From an uncultured bacterium (lineage in GTDB: Bacteria; Verrucomicrobiota; Lentisphaeria; Victivallales; UBA1829), in contig CADCMR010000008.1 in the NCBI GenBank assembly GCA_902802585.1, positions 26,723-90,722 on the forward strand: a DNA stretch of 64,000 nucleotides, written 5' to 3'. Positions 33,859-42,527 of the stretch are shown one piece after another. The first letter of the stretch is position 1. Each line of letters starts with the position of its first letter. The position numbers and the translations under genes are program-made. The notes under the pieces were generated by a model. That model did not search any database. It saw only the letters and a program-made list of their open reading frames with translations, and was not told the origin of the DNA.

Positions 33859-34580
33859 GATTTCCCTCCGGGCTTCCACGTTTCCAGTTTCTCAAGGGGC
33901 TTCCGGAATACGACCAGGGCGGACAGCATGAGGATCATCGACGGGATCAGCATCTTTCCGGCGCCGAAGACAAGCGCGCAGACGAAGGACGCCAGCAGCC
34001 CGACCGCCGCGTAGACGCGGTTTTTGCGATCCCGGCACTGATCGGTCAGGATCACCAGGAAAAGCGCGGTCATGGCGAAGTCGATGCCTTCGTTCGGGAA
34101 CGGCAGGGCGGCTCCGGCGAGCGCGCCGGACGTCACGCCGACGATCCAGTAGAAATGGTTCAGCGCGGCAAGCGTGACGCAGTACAGGATGGAATCGCCT
34201 CCGGGAGGAACCTTGTTTTCGACTTCGAGCGCGTATGTTTCGTCGGTGAGGGACCAGATCAGGTATATCTTTTTCGCGAGCGGGATCCCGCGGAAACGCT
34301 CGATGAGCGAAAGCCCGTACATGGAGTAGCGGATGTTCAGGCAGACGGTCAGGAGCGCCACGTCCAGCATCGGCTGCGACTTCTGGATCCAGTCCACGAG
34401 CATGAACTGCAACGCGCCCGAAATGCTTGTGGCGCTGGTCAGGAACGCCCAGAACGCGGGCAGACGGATCCCGCTTTTCGCGGCCAGCAGGACGCCCGCC
34501 GCAAATCCCATGGTGGTATAACCCATCAGGACTGGCAGCGAACTGATAAACGCCTGTTTCAGAACCGGTTTCTGGTCCAT
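33855..34580 (-). CDS. azlC: AzlC-family branched-chain amino acid exporter large subunit
   Basis: 241 residues from the ATG at 34580, the usual AzlC length. Motifs: LPVLMGYTTMGFAAGVLL, SATSISGALQFM and LLTVCLNIRYSMYGLSL in the first half, and TDETYAL in the middle loop. Inner membrane. It is coupled to azlD. GGGGAGATACGGTCC precedes the ATG; a divergent promoter pair separates it from feoA. Confidence 0.9.
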   Translation of the reverse strand: MDQKPVLKQAFISSLPVLMGYTTMGFAAGVLLAAKSGIRLPAFWAFLTSATSISGALQFMLVDWIQKSQPMLDVALLTVCLNIRYSMYGLSLIERFRGIPLAKKIYLIWSLTDETYALEVENKVPPGGDSILYCVTLAALNHFYWIVGVTSGALAGAALPFPNEGIDFAMTALFLVILTDQCRDRKNRVYAAVGLLASFVCALVFGAGKMLIPSMILMLSALVVFRKPLEKLETWKPGGKS

Positions 34581-34611
34581 GGACCGTATCTCCCCGAAAA
34601 ATGAAGTTACT

Positions 34612-34639
34612 AATATATCACGGTTCCCGGCAAATTCAA
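34612..34639 (-). promoter_or_regulatory. Promoter of azlCD
   Basis: TTGAAT (34639-34634), 16-bp spacer, TATATT (34617-34612) on the minus strand. Confidence 0.65.
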
Positions 34640-34691
34640 AATCTTTTTCCGCACATTTCTCCGCTTTTCCCATTTTCGCACCGTCCTTTTC

Positions 34692-34720
34692 TTGAAAACA
34701 TCACGCTCGCATGATATATT
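34692..34720 (+). promoter_or_regulatory. Promoter of feoAB
   Basis: TTGAAA (34692-34697), 17-bp spacer, TATATT (34715-34720). No Fur box was recognised around it. Confidence 0.7.
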
Positions 34721-34792
34721 ATATGCTGAATCATTACACACTGCACCGCCGCGCTCCGTATCCCTGCATGGGGCCGGCAGAATGAAGGGATT

Positions 34793-35104
34793 ATGTTCAT
34801 CATGAACGATGAAAAGGCTCCGGTCGCGAAGACCGGGGCGTCGGCACGTTCCGCCGCGGCTCCGGCGGAATGCACCCTTGCGGAGCTCCCCGTCGGTCGG
34901 TCGGCCGTCGTGATCAACATGAAGCCATCCCTGCGCGGGAAGAAGAAATTCGCGGACGTCGGAATCGTACCGGGAACCCTGCTCCAGATGGAGGCGCATG
35001 CCCCGTTCGGCGGTCTTCTCCGCATCAAGGTCATGGAAAGCAGCCTGTCCATCCACCGCGACGACGCCGCGAACATCATCATCCGCCTCCAGGAGCTCCC
35101 ATGA
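34793..35104 (+). CDS. feoA: Ferrous iron transport accessory protein A
   Basis: 103 residues with an SH3-like FeoA domain (about 27-101): CTLAELPVGRSAVVINM, GIVPGTLLQMEAHAPFGGLLRIKV, LSIHRDDAANIIIRL. It supports FeoB at the inner membrane. The N-terminal 25 residues are an Ala/Ser-rich extension not needed for the fold. ATG at 34793 or 34802 are both possible; AAGGG precedes the first. It overlaps feoB by 4 bp. Confidence 0.9.
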   Translation: MFIMNDEKAPVAKTGASARSAAAPAECTLAELPVGRSAVVINMKPSLRGKKKFADVGIVPGTLLQMEAHAPFGGLLRIKVMESSLSIHRDDAANIIIRLQELP

Positions 35105-37269
35105 GCCGTAAATACCGGATCGTCCTGGCCGGAAATCCGAACTGCGGCAAAACCACGATTTTCAACTGCCTCACCGGCGCGCGCCAGCATGTCGGCAACT
35201 ATCCTGGCGTGACAGTCGAGAGCAAGACCGGCAAGTTCATGCTCGGCGAGGATGAGATTGAACTCATCGACATCCCCGGCGTGTACAGTCTGTCCTCCAG
35301 CTCGCCCGAGGAGGGTGTCGCGTTCGAGGAGCTTTCGAAGCCGGGGATTGACCTCATCATGAACGTGATTGACTCGTCGATCCCGCAGCGCAGCCTGTAC
35401 CTCTCCACGCAGCTCGCCGAGCTCCACATCCCGATGCTGATCGTGTTCAACATGAGCGACGAGGCGAAAAAGAAGGGGCTCAAGTTCAATATCCAGAAAC
35501 TCCAGTCCTATTTCGGATGCAGCATCGTCCAGACGGTCGGATCCCGCGGCGACGGCATCGACAAGCTCAAAAACGCCCTCGCGGAAAGCCTCCTGCACCT
35601 GGAGGACCACGACGTCCCGAAGCTCACCTACGGCGCGGACGTCGACGACGCCATCCGCGAGCTCGTGGCGTGGATCGAGCCCGCCATGACCGACCGCATC
35701 CGCCATATCCCCGCGCGCTTCTTCGCCATCAAGCTCCTGGAAAAGGACACCTGCGTGATGCGGCTCCCGGAATTTCGGAACCTCGACGCCATCATCGACG
35801 CCCAGATCACGCACCTCTATGCCCGGCACGCCATCACCGCCGAGACCTTCATGGCGGACTGCCGCTACGCCATGATCTCCGGCGCGTGCCGCGACTCCAT
35901 CTCCTTCACGCAGGAACGCCGCCGCGAAATCTCCGACAAGATCGATGCCGTGGTCACGAACCAGTGGGTCGGACTCCCGCTCTTCTTTGTCATTATGTAT
36001 CTCATGTTCTGGTTCACGTTTACCTGCGCCGCGCCCATGACCGACGGCATCGAATGCCTGTTCGGCTGGATCCAGGGGCTCATCGAACGTTTCTGGTCGC
36101 CGGACGTCCAGCCCGTCCTCCGCAGCCTCCTGATCGACGGCGTAATCCACGGCGTCGGCGGCGTGATTGTCTTCCTCCCGAACATCCTGTTTCTCTTCCT
36201 CGCCATCGCGTTCCTGGAGGACACCGGCTACATGGCGCGCGCAGCGTTCGTCATGGACGGCATCATGCGCAAGTTCGACCTGCAGGGCAAAAGCTTCGTG
36301 CCGCTCGTGCTCGGGTTCGGCTGCAACGTCCCCGCGATCATGGCGACGCGCAGCATTGAGTCCGAACGCGACCGCCGGACCACAATCCTCGTTCTGCCGC
36401 TGATGAGCTGCGGCGCGCGCCTGCCGATCTACGCGCTGCTGATCCCGGCGTTCTTCGCGGCCAAGTACCAGGCGTTCGTCATGTTCCTGATTTACGCGGT
36501 CGGCGTCGCCTTCGCCATGCTCGCCGCCCGCCTCCTCAAATCCACGCTGTTCAGGGGCGACGGCGAGGTCTACCTGATGGAGCTCCCGCCCTACCGCGTC
36601 CCGACCGCGAAAAGCATCCTGCTGCACATGTGGGACCGCGGCGTGATGTACCTCCAGAAAGCCGGCACGATCATCCTCGGTGTCTCCGTGCTGCTCTTCA
36701 TCGCAAACAACTATCCGGAGAAGAAAACGTTCGATGCCGACTACGGCGCACAAATCATGGCGGTCGCCGCCGACACCTCCCTCAGCCCGGAGGAACAGAC
36801 CGATGCCTTCAAGCGTATCGAAAGGATGCGTCACGCCGAGGCCGCCGAATACACCGTTTCCGGTCGCGTCGGAAAGTTCCTCGAGCCCGCATTCCGCCCA
36901 ATCGGCTTCGACTGGCGCGTCACGACCGCCGCGATCAGCGCACTCGCTGCGAAGGAGATCTTCGTTTCCCAGCTCGGCATCCTGTACGCGGAGGACGCGG
37001 AATCCGCCGGAGACGAGGAGGACGAACAGGAACCGCTCCGCCAGCAGCTCCGCCGCGCCTACACCCCGCTGCAGGGGTTCTGCATGATGCTGTTCTGCCT
37101 GCTCTCCATCCCGTGCCTGGCGACGCTCGCGATCATCCGCAGGGAGCTGAACTCTTGGAAATGGATGTTCTTCGAGGCCGCCGGGCTCTTCGTGCTGGCG
37201 TATGTGACCACGTTCATCGTGTACCAGCTCGGCATGCTCCTGAAAATCGGGACGGATTTCCTGTCCTGA
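35101..37269 (+). CDS. feoB: Ferrous iron transporter B
   Basis: 722 residues. An N-terminal G protein domain: G1 GNPNCGKTT (10-18), G2 region near NYPGVTVESKTG, G3 DIPG (near 58), G4 NMSD (usually NKxD/NMxD) and G5 GSRGDG. A helical regulatory domain follows to about 280, then a membrane part with the two Gate-type repeats (FLPNILFLFLAIAFLEDTGYMARAAF, LGFGCNVPAIMATR). FeoB imports Fe(II), typical of anaerobes. A short acidic stretch (DAESAGDEEDEQE, near 640) sits in a late loop. Confidence 0.95.
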   Translation: MSRKYRIVLAGNPNCGKTTIFNCLTGARQHVGNYPGVTVESKTGKFMLGEDEIELIDIPGVYSLSSSSPEEGVAFEELSKPGIDLIMNVIDSSIPQRSLYLSTQLAELHIPMLIVFNMSDEAKKKGLKFNIQKLQSYFGCSIVQTVGSRGDGIDKLKNALAESLLHLEDHDVPKLTYGADVDDAIRELVAWIEPAMTDRIRHIPARFFAIKLLEKDTCVMRLPEFRNLDAIIDAQITHLYARHAITAETFMADCRYAMISGACRDSISFTQERRREISDKIDAVVTNQWVGLPLFFVIMYLMFWFTFTCAAPMTDGIECLFGWIQGLIERFWSPDVQPVLRSLLIDGVIHGVGGVIVFLPNILFLFLAIAFLEDTGYMARAAFVMDGIMRKFDLQGKSFVPLVLGFGCNVPAIMATRSIESERDRRTTILVLPLMSCGARLPIYALLIPAFFAAKYQAFVMFLIYAVGVAFAMLAARLLKSTLFRGDGEVYLMELPPYRVPTAKSILLHMWDRGVMYLQKAGTIILGVSVLLFIANNYPEKKTFDADYGAQIMAVAADTSLSPEEQTDAFKRIERMRHAEAAEYTVSGRVGKFLEPAFRPIGFDWRVTTAAISALAAKEIFVSQLGILYAEDAESAGDEEDEQEPLRQQLRRAYTPLQGFCMMLFCLLSIPCLATLAIIRRELNSWKWMFFEAAGLFVLAYVTTFIVYQLGMLLKIGTDFLS

Positions 37270-37399
37270 GACGTATTTTCGCTTTTTGAGAGAGGACGTT
37301 CCGGTTCGTCCGCCACCTCGAATCCGCCAGCAGTCCGGTATAATCCCGGAATCACCAAACCCCAAAAGACTTGAATTAGCGGAAATCTGTGCATGTTTC

Positions 37400-37433
37400 A
37401 AAAAAAAAGCGGACACGCCAAAGGCGCATCCGC
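37400..37433 (-). terminator. Terminator of tRNA-Gln
   Basis: On the minus strand an 11-bp stem (37433-37423 / 37419-37409, two G-U pairs), 3-nt loop and nine Ts (37408-37400). Confidence 0.9.
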
Positions 37434-37454
37434 AAACAAATCAGGCTTAAAAAG

Positions 37455-37529
37455 TGGCTGCCCGTCCAGGACTCGAACCTAGACTAAATGAACCAGAATC
37501 ACTTGTGCTACCATTACACCAACGGGCAG
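37455..37529 (-). tRNA. tRNA-Gln (CTG)
   Basis: Cloverleaf: acceptor CTGCCCG/CGGGCAG, D-arm in TGGTGTAATGGTAGCAC, anticodon stem AGTGA/TCATT with loop TTCTGGT (anticodon CTG, plus-strand 37494-37496), T-arm CTAGG-TTCGAGT-CCTGG. The 3' CCA is encoded (37457-37455). Confidence 0.97.
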
Positions 37530-37542
37530 TGAATGAGATAAT

Positions 37543-37570
37543 AATATAGCCGGATTTGCGGAAAATGCAA
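37543..37570 (-). promoter_or_regulatory. Promoter of tRNA-Gln
   Basis: TTGCAT (37570-37565), 16-bp spacer, TATATT (37548-37543); transcription would start about 7 nt before the tRNA. Confidence 0.75.
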
Positions 37571-37755
37571 ATCAAATTCGCGCAAAACCTTGAAAAAAGG
37601 TGAAAAACGGTCGAAAAAGCGGATTCTTTCCCCCTGTCGGCGAGTCCGCAGGCGGCGGTTGATATCACGGGGGATTTCTCCCGGCGGATGCACCGGAACA
37701 CGGCGCGCGTCCGCCCGGAACAACGGGATAATAACGGAGTAAATACAAATGGCAG

Positions 37756-37784
37756 TTGACTTTATGCGCGTTCGCGTGTATATT
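37756..37784 (+). promoter_or_regulatory. Promoter of the 2-oxoacid:ferredoxin oxidoreductase operon
   Basis: TTGACT (37756-37761), 17-bp spacer, TATATT (37779-37784); leader of about 30 nt with AAAGGACACTGCTC before the ATG. Confidence 0.8.
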
Positions 37785-37820
37785 ATATGCTCCATGTTTT
37801 TTTGAGAAAGGACACTGCTC

Positions 37821-38057
37821 ATGGAAACGAAACCGAAAAAAACATTCCGCTGCGACATCGCGTTCGACGAATGCAAGGGTTGTTCCCGCTGCGTCGAAGC
37901 CTGTCCGCGTTCCCTCCTCAAACTCGGCGACGCCATCAACATGATGGGCTTCCCCGCCGCCGTCTACGCCGGCGAAGGCTGCATCGGCTGCGGCGCGTGC
38001 TACTACAGCTGCCCGGAACCGGGTGCAATCACGATCGTCGAGATCACGGAAGACTGA
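37821..38057 (+). CDS. vorD: 2-oxoacid:ferredoxin oxidoreductase delta (ferredoxin) subunit
   Basis: 78 residues with two 4Fe-4S motifs, CKGCSRCVEACP and CIGCGACYYSCP. It passes electrons from the thiamine-bound substrate to external ferredoxin. It is first in an operon with vorB (14 bp later) and the fused alpha/gamma gene, which identifies it as VorD/KorD rather than a free ferredoxin. Confidence 0.92.
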   Translation: METKPKKTFRCDIAFDECKGCSRCVEACPRSLLKLGDAINMMGFPAAVYAGEGCIGCGACYYSCPEPGAITIVEITED

Positions 38058-38071
38058 AAGGAGCCTCACCT

Positions 38072-39136
38072 ATGAACCGAACCAACCGCGTGCTTCTGAA
38101 AGGCAACGAGGCTGCCGTGTACGGCGCCCTGCTCGCCGGATGCGAATGTTACTTCGGATACCCGATCACGCCCGCCAGCGAGATCGCCCACGCCTCCGCC
38201 CGTCTTTTCCCCGCCATGGGCCGCGTCTTCATCCAGGCGGAGTGCGAAATCGCCTCCATCAACATGGTGATGGGCGCGTCCGCCGCCGGGAAACGCGTGA
38301 TGACCGCGTCCAGCGGGCTCGGCATCAGCCTCAAACAGGAAGGCGTCTCCTACATCGCCACGGCGGAACTGCCCTGCGTCATCGTCGACGTAATGCGCGG
38401 CGGTCCCGGCCTCGGCAACATCTCCCCCGAACAGGCGGACTACAACCAGGTCGTGAAGGGCGGCGGGCACGGCGGCTACCGCTGCATCGTGCTCTCCCCC
38501 GGCTCCGTGCAGGAGATGTGCGACCTGACCATGCACGCGTTCGACCTCGCCGACAAATACCGCACCCCGGTCTACGTCCTCACCGACGGCATGATCGGTC
38601 AGATGATGGAAAAGCTTGAACTTCCCGAACCGAAGCCGCGCCGCATGCCGCCCGCCTGGTCGCTCGACCGCGACGTCAGCGCCGACAACTGGATCAGCTC
38701 CATCTACATGGATCCGGTCGACCTCGAGGAAACGAACCGCCGCCTCAACCGCAAGTACGATGAGATCCGCGCCAAAGAGCAGCTCGTCGAGGAATTCATG
38801 ATGGACGACGCCGAATACGCGTTCGTCGCCTACGGCATCGCCTCGCGCATGGCGCGTTCCGCCGTGGACGAGCTCCGCAAGCAGGGCGTGAAGATCGGCA
38901 TGGTCCGTCCGAAAACCCTCTTCCCGTTCCCCGAAAACGCGCTCCGCAAGGCCGTCAAAAATGGCGTGAAGCAGTTCTTCTCCGTCGAAATGAGCAACGG
39001 CCAGATGATCGATGACGTCCGCCTCGCCATAGAGTGTGCGCGTCCCGTCGCCCTCATCAACCGCATGGGCGGCAACGTGCCGACCGTGGAAGAAATCGTG
39101 AACCGCACGATGGATGCGATCAAAGGAGGAAAGTGA
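38072..39136 (+). CDS. vorB: 2-oxoacid:ferredoxin oxidoreductase, VorB/KorA subunit
   Basis: 354 residues. The pyrimidine-side domain carries FGYPITPASEIAH (28-40), the QAECEIASINMVMGASAAGKR segment and SSGLGISLKQEG, all typical of VorB (3-methyl-2-oxobutanoate) or KorA (2-oxoglutarate) subunits. With its partner it oxidatively decarboxylates a branched-chain 2-oxoacid to acyl-CoA, reducing ferredoxin. The exact substrate cannot be read from sequence. AAAGGAGCCTCACCT precedes the ATG. Confidence 0.9.
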   Translation: MNRTNRVLLKGNEAAVYGALLAGCECYFGYPITPASEIAHASARLFPAMGRVFIQAECEIASINMVMGASAAGKRVMTASSGLGISLKQEGVSYIATAELPCVIVDVMRGGPGLGNISPEQADYNQVVKGGGHGGYRCIVLSPGSVQEMCDLTMHAFDLADKYRTPVYVLTDGMIGQMMEKLELPEPKPRRMPPAWSLDRDVSADNWISSIYMDPVDLEETNRRLNRKYDEIRAKEQLVEEFMMDDAEYAFVAYGIASRMARSAVDELRKQGVKIGMVRPKTLFPFPENALRKAVKNGVKQFFSVEMSNGQMIDDVRLAIECARPVALINRMGGNVPTVEEIVNRTMDAIKGGK

Positions 39137-39138
39137 CC

Positions 39139-40623
39139 ATGAGCGAGAAAATCAAACTGGGTCGTCCCGCGGGATTCTTCGACGTCTTCGAACGCCGCCC
39201 CGGCGCCATCAAGAAAAATATGCACTACTGCCCCGGCTGCGGGCACGGCGTCCTTCACAAGCTCATCGCGGAAGCCATCGCCGACCTCGGCATCACGCAC
39301 CGCGTGGTCCTCGCCGCCCCCGTCGGCTGCGCCGTCTTCGCCTACTACTACTTCAAGTGCCGTTCCATCCAGTGCGCCCACGGACGCGCACCGGCGGTCG
39401 CGACCGGTCTCACCCGGTCCAATCCGGACGACGTGATCATCTCCTACCAGGGCGACGGCGACCTCGCCTCCATCGGGTTTAACCACATCCTTCAGGCGGC
39501 GAACCGCGGCGAGAACATGACCGTGTTCTTCGTGAACAACGCGATCTACGGCATGACCGGCGGACAGATGGCTCCGACCACGCTGCCCGGACAGAAGACA
39601 CAGACCAGCCCGCTCGGACGCGATGTCCTGGAGACCGGCTACCCGATCCGCGTCTGCGAAATGATTTCGCAGTTCGACGCGCCTGTCTACGTGGAACGCT
39701 GCGCGCTCACCAGCTTCAAAAACATCATGGCGGCGCGCCGCGCCGTCCGCAAGGCGCTGCAGAACAGCATGGACAAGAAGGGCTTCTCCCTCGTCGAATT
39801 CCTCTCCGGCTGCCCGGTTAACCTGAAGATGAACGCCCACGACATGAGCGAGTTCATCGAAACGAAGATGACGAAGTTCTTCCCTCTGGGCGTCTACCTG
39901 GACCGCGCCGCGGAGCGCGAGCCGATCGTGCGCGCCGAAATGAACTACGACGCCGACAAGATCAAGAGCCTGCTTTATCCGGAGGAAATCCAGAGCGAGC
40001 TCGGCAACTACAAGTGCTCCTCGCCCGTATTCGACAAGGAGTGCCGCGTGAAGATCAGCGGATTCGGCGGGCAGGGCGTGCTTTCGCTCGGCTATATCCT
40101 CGCCATCCTCGGCAAGCAGCGCAACTTCAACGTCTCCTGGCTCCCGTCGTACGGTCCGGAAATGCGCGGCGGCACCGCCAACTGCTCCGTCGTGTTCTCC
40201 AAGTCGCACATCGGCTCGCCCGAGGCCGCGGAAAACTGTGACATGCTCGTCTGCATGAACCAGCCGTCCGTCGAGAAGTTCCTGCCCATCCTGAAGCCCG
40301 GCGGAGTTCTCGTCTACGACTCCTCGACCGTCAAGCTTCCGGAAGGCGCGGCGAAGAACCACTACGTGTACGGTCTGCCCGCGTCCGACCTGGCGAACCA
40401 CCTCGGCGACCTCCGCGCCGCCAATACGGTCATGCTCGGCGCCATCGCCGCCGTCATGGCGGACAACTTCCTGGACGACGCGGACAAGGCGAACCTCGAC
40501 ACCGCCATGATCGAAGCCGTCCGCGAGATGTTCGCGAAGAAGGCGAAAGCCGCCGACATCAACATTGAGGCGTATAAGACCGGCAAGGAGAAAATCGAGT
40601 TCAAGTCCGTCCCGAACTCCTGA
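39139..40623 (+). CDS. Fused 2-oxoacid:ferredoxin oxidoreductase TPP-binding and gamma subunits (VorA-VorC)
   Basis: 494 residues. Residues 1-270 are the TPP-binding subunit: CPGCGHG near 30-36, GCAVFAYYY, then the thiamine motif GDGDLASIGFNH near 110-121 with NNAIYGMTGGQ. Residues about 300-494 are the gamma subunit: VKISGFGGQGVLSLGYILA, SWLPSYGPEMRGGTANCSVV, and LVCMNQPSVEKF. The two are separate genes in most VOR/KOR operons; here one frame runs through without a stop. AAAGGAGGAAAGTGACC precedes the ATG. Closes the VOR operon core. Confidence 0.9.
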   Translation: MSEKIKLGRPAGFFDVFERRPGAIKKNMHYCPGCGHGVLHKLIAEAIADLGITHRVVLAAPVGCAVFAYYYFKCRSIQCAHGRAPAVATGLTRSNPDDVIISYQGDGDLASIGFNHILQAANRGENMTVFFVNNAIYGMTGGQMAPTTLPGQKTQTSPLGRDVLETGYPIRVCEMISQFDAPVYVERCALTSFKNIMAARRAVRKALQNSMDKKGFSLVEFLSGCPVNLKMNAHDMSEFIETKMTKFFPLGVYLDRAAEREPIVRAEMNYDADKIKSLLYPEEIQSELGNYKCSSPVFDKECRVKISGFGGQGVLSLGYILAILGKQRNFNVSWLPSYGPEMRGGTANCSVVFSKSHIGSPEAAENCDMLVCMNQPSVEKFLPILKPGGVLVYDSSTVKLPEGAAKNHYVYGLPASDLANHLGDLRAANTVMLGAIAAVMADNFLDDADKANLDTAMIEAVREMFAKKAKAADINIEAYKTGKEKIEFKSVPNS

Positions 40624-40683
40624 AAACAAAATCATTCCCTCCCCTCACACCCCACGATTCCACGAGATGAAAGCGAGGCGTCC

Positions 40684-41472
40684 ATGAACAGAATCTACTA
40701 CTTTTCATCGACCGGCAACACCCTGGCGGCCGCGCGCGAATTCGCGGCGATGCTCGGCGACACGGAACTCTGCTCCATCGCCGACCTCGACCGCGCCGGG
40801 GAGGTCGACTTCTCCGACGCGGACACCGTAGGCATCTTCTTTCCCGTCTACTGTTTCGGTCTGCCCGGGATCGTCCAGAAATTCGTCTCCCGGATCGTGA
40901 AGGGGAGCGGAAAATACGTCTACTCTCTGTGCACCTGCGGCGGCATGAAAGGCTCCGCGGCGTACATCATGGAGGCGCTGCTGAAGGAACGCGACATCAA
41001 GCTCGCGATTTCGTTCAGCCTCACCATGCCCTCCAACTACATCCCGCGTTCCATCCCGGTCTCCGAGAACCGCATGGAGAAGCTCTTCGCGAAGGCGTCC
41101 CGCGACATCGTGTACGCGGTGCGTGCCGTGAAGAAACGCAAGACCGAGGCGCTCCTGCACGTGTTCCCGTTCGACGTCTTCGGCGACGCCGTGGCGCAAA
41201 AGGCGGTCGCGTTCCTCTCGAACTACGACCGCTATTTCTGGGTCACGGACAAATGCGATTCCTGCGGCCTCTGCGAGAAAATCTGCCCGGACTCCAATAT
41301 CATCATGATGAACGGCATCCCCACCTGGCACGGGCACTGCGAACACTGCCTCGGCTGCCTCCACTGGTGCCCGAAGGAGGCGATCCAGTTCCGCAAGGTC
41401 ACGCTGAAGTACAAGCGCTACCACCATCCCGCCATCACCGCCGATGATATGATCCTGAAAATCTGCCGCTGA
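40684..41472 (+). CDS. EFR1-type ferrodoxin (flavodoxin plus two 4Fe-4S clusters)
   Basis: 262 residues. The flavodoxin loop FSSTGNT lies at 7-13 and FFPVYCFGLP near 57-66. Two 4Fe-4S motifs sit in the C-terminal quarter: CDSCGLCEKICP and CEHCLGCLHWCP. EFR1 proteins link FMN to iron-sulfur electron transfer in anaerobes. It lies 60 bp after the VOR genes, which fits a role as electron acceptor of that enzyme. RBS GCGAGGCGTCC is modest. Confidence 0.88.
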   Translation: MNRIYYFSSTGNTLAAAREFAAMLGDTELCSIADLDRAGEVDFSDADTVGIFFPVYCFGLPGIVQKFVSRIVKGSGKYVYSLCTCGGMKGSAAYIMEALLKERDIKLAISFSLTMPSNYIPRSIPVSENRMEKLFAKASRDIVYAVRAVKKRKTEALLHVFPFDVFGDAVAQKAVAFLSNYDRYFWVTDKCDSCGLCEKICPDSNIIMMNGIPTWHGHCEHCLGCLHWCPKEAIQFRKVTLKYKRYHHPAITADDMILKICR

Positions 41473-41490
41473 AAAGAAAGGAGCCGGACG

Positions 41491-42015
41491 ATGGACAACG
41501 ATCTCATTCAACTTATCATGACGCGTACGAGCGTGCGCGTGTTTCTCGACAAACCCGTCTCCGACGAGACGGTCGAACAGCTCCTGAAGGCCGCGATGGC
41601 GGCTCCCTCGGCGAAGAATTCCCAGCCGTGGTCGTTCGTCGTGATCCGCGACCGCGCCCTGCTCGAAAAGCTCGGCAGCAGCCTGCCCAACGCGAAGATG
41701 ACCGCCACCGCGCCCATCGCCGTCGTGATCTGCGGCGTGCTCGAAAAGGCGCTTCCGGGCGAGGCGCGCGAATACTGGATCCAGGACGCCGCAGCCGCGA
41801 CCGAGAACTTCCTGCTCGCCGTTCATGCGCTCGGACTGGGCGCGGTCTGGACGGGAGTGCATCCCATTTCCGAACGCATCCGCATCCTCAAGGACGCCCT
41901 GCGCCTCCCGAACGGCGTCGAACCATTCTGCCTGATTCCGTTCGGGTATCCCGCCGTCCCGTCAGCGGTGAAGGACAAGTGGAATCCCTCCGTCGTTCAT
42001 CAGGACACCTGGTGA
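41491..42015 (+). CDS. Nitroreductase-family FMN protein
   Basis: 174 residues. The family core is clear: TRTSVRVFLDKPVSDETVEQLLKAAMAAPSAKNSQPW near 11-48, the middle QDAAAATENFLLAVHALGLGAVWTG and the C-terminal FGYP. It is a homodimeric FMN enzyme reducing nitro compounds or quinones, or acting as a flavin oxidoreductase. AAAGGAGCCGGACG precedes the ATG, 18 bp after the EFR1 gene; probably the last gene of the VOR operon. Confidence 0.9.
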   Translation: MDNDLIQLIMTRTSVRVFLDKPVSDETVEQLLKAAMAAPSAKNSQPWSFVVIRDRALLEKLGSSLPNAKMTATAPIAVVICGVLEKALPGEAREYWIQDAAAATENFLLAVHALGLGAVWTGVHPISERIRILKDALRLPNGVEPFCLIPFGYPAVPSAVKDKWNPSVVHQDTW

Positions 42016-42052
42016 GCACCTGGCTGTTTTTATTCCGTATTTTCAAGATTTA

Positions 42053-42096
42053 CAAGGGCAAAAGCACTGACATTTGTGCGGATTGCCCTTGTTCTT
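42053..42096 (+). terminator. Terminator-like hairpin after the nitroreductase gene
   Basis: Stem CAAGGGCAA (42053-42061) / TTGCCCTTG (42083-42091) with inner GCAC/GTGC pairs, followed by TTCTTTC. Confidence 0.55.
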
Positions 42097-42387
42097 TCTA
42101 TCCGCACCCCGTCCCTGCAGATGAAAAGGGATTATAGTGAATACGTTCCACCGCAGAATGCAAAATAAAGATAAGCTTATGTTGTATAAAACCTAAAGTA
42201 TTCAAAGAATGAAACGGCTTTTTTTCTTTCTTTCCTGTTTTTTTGTGTTTCTCTTTTGATTTGCGATACGCGGCTTGTCATTTCTGTATAATTTCCTATT
42301 CTTTAAGGCAATTTCACAGGTACTGAAAACAGCTTGTTTGTCAAATAATCCATACTTTGTATTAAATAATACATTTTCATTTTTTGA

Positions 42388-42399
42388 ATACAGCTGTAT
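42388..42399. promoter_or_regulatory. Candidate operator of the double-MarR gene
   Basis: ATACAGCTGTAT is a perfect 12-bp palindrome about 130 bp upstream of the regulator, just after the possible promoter. Confidence 0.35.
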
Positions 42400-42527
42400 A
42401 TTAATAAGAGAAATGCCACATGGTGTGGCTATGTTGTTCAAAACAATATTAAAACATCCGGCTGTGCCCTGCGGAATGCCCCGTTCCCCTCCGGCTCGGT
42501 CTGCTGGAACAAATCGAAGGCGTTCAA

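Larger units (their letters stand above)
42016..42527. other. AT-rich intergenic region, 512 bp
   Basis: The longest gene-free stretch. It holds the hairpin at 42053-42091, T-rich tracts near 42210-42260, a perfect palindrome at 42388-42399, and a possible promoter TTGTCA (about 42338) with TATTAA (about 42360). No protein-coding frame of note. Probably the control region of the double-MarR gene. Confidence 0.5.

Noticed and set aside
34636..37416. A 926-codon minus-strand frame opposite feoB
   Set aside because: feoB on the plus strand has all G-protein and transport motifs. High G+C keeps antisense frames open.
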